This document shows positions 61,519-64,000 of a stretch of 64,000 nt of DNA, one piece after another. Position numbers and translations under genes: made by a program. The stretch covers positions 230,260,467-230,324,466 of the forward strand of contig OX336388.2 of NCBI GenBank assembly GCA_946902985.2, given 5' to 3'. The notes under the pieces were generated by a model. That model worked only from the letters and a program-made list of their open reading frames with translations. It had not been told where the DNA came from and ran no database searches. Source of the DNA: Meconema thalassinum (lineage: Eukaryota; Arthropoda; Insecta; Orthoptera; Tettigoniidae). The stretch's first letter is position 1; every line of letters starts with the position of its first letter.

Positions 61519-61702
61519 TGACGTGGGCAACATCCAACTTCGAGTTGAGGCATGTGTTTACACCTCTGGCTGTGCATGGCTTTCACAACCCTAATTGAAT
61601 TAACAAATCTTTCCATGACCTTACAGAGACGTGTGTAGGCTATACCAACTATGTGGATATTTTCGATTGCTATTTGGCTGCAATAAAAATATTAATTAAT
61701 AT
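61519..61702. other. No feature seen
   Basis: The short stretch after SINE3 shows no gene or repeat that I can recognise. Confidence 0.5.
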
Positions 61703-61822
61703 CCTGAACTAGCACCAACGGCTAGAGTTCAGGTACTATGTGAAATCGTTTTGTTCTTTACTTCAAATAACATTTTCAAATAACGCACAATAGGCTGTTA
61801 CAAACCCTTTAAAATAAAAAAT
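61703..61822 (+). repeat. Dispersed repeat X, copy 2
   Basis: This is the counterpart of 41,551-41,660: CCTGAACTAGCACCAAC, CAGGTACTATGT, then CACAATAGGCTGTTACAAAC and CTTTAAAAT. The family is unclassified and non-coding. Confidence 0.65.
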
Positions 61823-62156
61823 AAACATGTATCGTAGTATCATCTTGTCATTCTTCAAATTCGATGCGCATAGAATGCCAAATGGTATACTAATCAATGG
61901 AGTCCCACGTAGACCAGTCGTGACATCTAGTGGAGAAGTATCAAACAAGATAATCCTAACAGGACGAGTACATTCTAGCGGCCATAAAAATAAACTTTTC
62001 AATAAAATCTGTAGGTTAATCTGTAGGCCGGCGTGCATTTCGCCGCCAGCTGGCCATGATAATTCACTTTTTTGCTGCTAGATGTCTCGTGAAAAACTGC
62101 TGGCGAATTTTGTTTCAATTAAATATATATTTTCCATCGTAATATGCACAATATAA
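61823..62156. other. No feature seen
   Basis: Short overlapping frames on both strands (61,827-62,081 plus; 61,763-62,038 minus) have no family features. It is the left flank of the truncated LINE that follows; the exact truncation point is not marked by any visible duplication. Confidence 0.5.
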
Positions 62157-64000
62157 CGCTTAATTTTAAAACGTCTGAGTCATTACAAAACAATAAAGAC
62201 GTATGTTTGTTACAACGGCACCAGCACGATAGATCTAGTCTTCTCGAATCAAGGTAACATAAAGCCAATAAAGCAAGATATAATTCCGATTCCCTACAGG
62301 AAACACCAGCTAGTAGAAACAACATTCCAACTCGGTCATGATAGCGGACAGGTGAAGCCCAAAACATTGAAATTTTCAAGGAAGACTCTACACCAGTTCA
62401 TATATGAGGCCGACAACCAGGCAATCATGGAGAAGGCCCTGAAAGGAGATCTCGACGAAGCAGCAAATATGCTCGAACACCTTTTACAGGGTGAAGTCAT
62501 ACCGGAGGCAGTCATAACGAGAAAATCAAAATCATGGTTTGACGAAACCTGCTACAGAGTCCGTAGGACCACATTGGATGCCCTACACACAGCTCTCGAA
62601 GATCCCACCGACGATCATCTAAGGGAATATTCCAATCATAGGAAGACGTACAAGACCCTCATAAAAGAAACAAAGGAACGGTATCAAGATCAAGAGGAAC
62701 AAAGTCTGATAGCGGCAGCTGATCAGTACCCCTACAAAGCATTGAGTCCAAGGCAACCGAGATACTGCAGAAGCATCCCTATGGAGACATGGGTGACTCA
62801 CCTTAGCAATGTACTGCAATATAAGGACACTCGTCCAACTGATACCCCCGAGATTGAGGAGGACATTGATACAGAGATATTTACAACTGAGGAAGTAGAG
62901 GCTGCTATTATCAGCTCGAAGAATAATAAAGCTTGTGGACCAGACAATATATGTAACGAGCACCTTAAAATTGCTCTCCCAGTGCTAAAAGAAGCAATAA
63001 CATCTCTCCTGAATGAATGCCTCAGGCAAGGAAATATCCCGCATAGCTGGAGAAGGTCCACAGTAAAACTGCTGTATAAAGGAAAGGGATGCACCGAGGA
63101 CCCAAACTCCTACCGAGGTATTGCACTGGAATGTGCGTTATTCAAAATTCTAACAAAACTTTTATGCCAACGCCTTATTAGAGAAATCGATCCTAAGCTC
63201 CCGGAGGAACAATTTGGTTTCAGAAAAGGAAGATCTACAACACAGGCTATCCAATGCCTTCTAAATGATATTGAGACAGCTCTGACAGTCCCAAAAGGAA
63301 AGCTATATGCCATATTTATAGACTTCTCCAAAGCTTTCGACATGGTCAATAGGAAGATCATCATAGAGAAGCTAGGAAATCAAATGAGAAGTAACAGCTA
63401 TACAAAACGGCTTATCACAAGCATCCTGGCCTCAAATTACATAGAGATAAGCGACGGAATCACAACATCAAACCCAATAGATCAAACAACCGGTGTATTG
63501 CAAGGGGACCCTCTAAGCCCATTACTGTTCATAATCGCGACGGCGGATATCGCACAGGTAGTCTCGGAGAGAGTAATTCTCTATATGTACGCTGACGATA
63601 TTGTGCTGGCCTCGAGATCGCAAGAGGATCTACAATCTGCATTTGATCTGCTGTTGGAATGGGCGGAAGAGAATGAACTCAGCCTAAACGAAAACAAGAC
63701 TATATCAATGACTTTCCGCAAAGGGGGAAAACCAGCAGTTTTTCACACACATAGAAAACCCCTGGAGAGCGTTTCTAACTTTAAATATCTAGGCGTGACA
63801 CTTCAGACAACGGGCAACGTCTTTACGCTTCACGTTAACGATAGGATCTGTGCGGCTACGAGGGCCATAAATGATATCAGACAGTTGAGAAAACTCTCCG
63901 TCAAAACAGCCTTGAAACTCTTCCAGCTCAAGGTTACACCCGTTGTAACATATGGATTAGAGAATATCTGGACACATCTCAAATTGAAACACCTGGAAAA
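62157..64000 (+). CDS. LINE endonuclease end plus reverse transcriptase, open to window edge
   Basis: A plus frame is open from just after a TAA at 62,154-62,156 to the last base, about 614 codons, without a stop. It starts in the tail of an APE endonuclease (CYNGTSTIDLVFSN, then KHQLVETTF), so the copy is 5'-truncated. Reverse transcriptase motifs follow: KACGPDNICNEHL, LLYKGKG with SYRGIAL, EEQFGFRKGRST, FIDFSKAFDMV (motif A Asp at 63,321), GVLQGDPLSPLLF and MYADDIVLA (YADD at 63,588-63,599), then NFKYLGVTL. All catalytic residues are present. There is no ATG near the start, so the open end reflects truncation. The 3' end lies beyond the window. The clade is unassigned; it differs clearly from the other two LINE proteins here. 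Confidence 0.88.

Noticed and set aside
62619..63364. Minus-strand frames at the right end of the window
   Set aside because: They lie opposite a plus frame of over 600 codons with reverse transcriptase motifs and have no recognisable content of their own.

Overview
The window reads as repeat-rich intergenic DNA from an arthropod, most likely an insect. The signs are intron-less APE-type LINEs, several tRNA-derived SINEs, trinucleotide-rich LINE and SINE tails, and a very long satellite array. The order or species cannot be fixed from sequence alone; a polyneopteran insect is a guess from general familiarity with similar SINE heads. I see no host protein-coding gene, no rRNA gene and no functional tRNA gene.

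Region 1 (1 to about 40,562; it continues off the left edge) is one uninterrupted 32-bp satellite array of roughly 1,267 units. The unit lacks stop codons in all three forward frames. Because 32 is not a multiple of 3, the array therefore gives spurious forward reading frames of up to 2,273 codons. Units are organised into higher-order repeats (HORs) and nested segmental tandem duplications of 2,335, 5,341, 1,983, 3,487 and 7,390 bp. Each of these lengths equals 32n minus a small number, and the deficit matches the 1-bp-short marker units each block carries. One foreign scar, a 57-bp LINE/SINE 3' tail, lies at 22,837-22,893.

Region 2 (40,563 to 47,500) is AT-rich non-coding DNA. It holds a tRNA-derived SINE (about 41,992-42,330), a large inverted pair of 1.4-kb non-autonomous elements (43,287-44,726 and 44,855-46,228), a CTCF-core-like site, microsatellites and a minus-strand SINE.

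Region 3 (47,501 to about 57,200) is a nest of retrotransposons. An old minus-strand LINE is split into three pieces by a young 5'-truncated RTE-type LINE (48,034-49,714, 14-bp target-site duplication, frame intact) and by an essentially full-length two-ORF LINE of L1/Tx1-like type (50,134-55,236, poly(A) tail). The larger LINE is inactivated by two nonsense codons and one frameshift, and it carries a perfect 135-bp internal duplication. Another minus-strand LINE 3' end follows.

Region 4 (57,200 to 64,000) contains a LINE fragment and a SINE. The SINE was entered first or second (order unresolved) by a hairpin-ended element and by another SINE. A further SINE has a 12-bp target-site duplication. 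The window ends in a 5'-truncated LINE whose endonuclease/reverse transcriptase frame is open for more than 610 codons and runs off the right edge. Taken together the window looks like the edge of a heterochromatic satellite block grading into transposon-dense flanking DNA.
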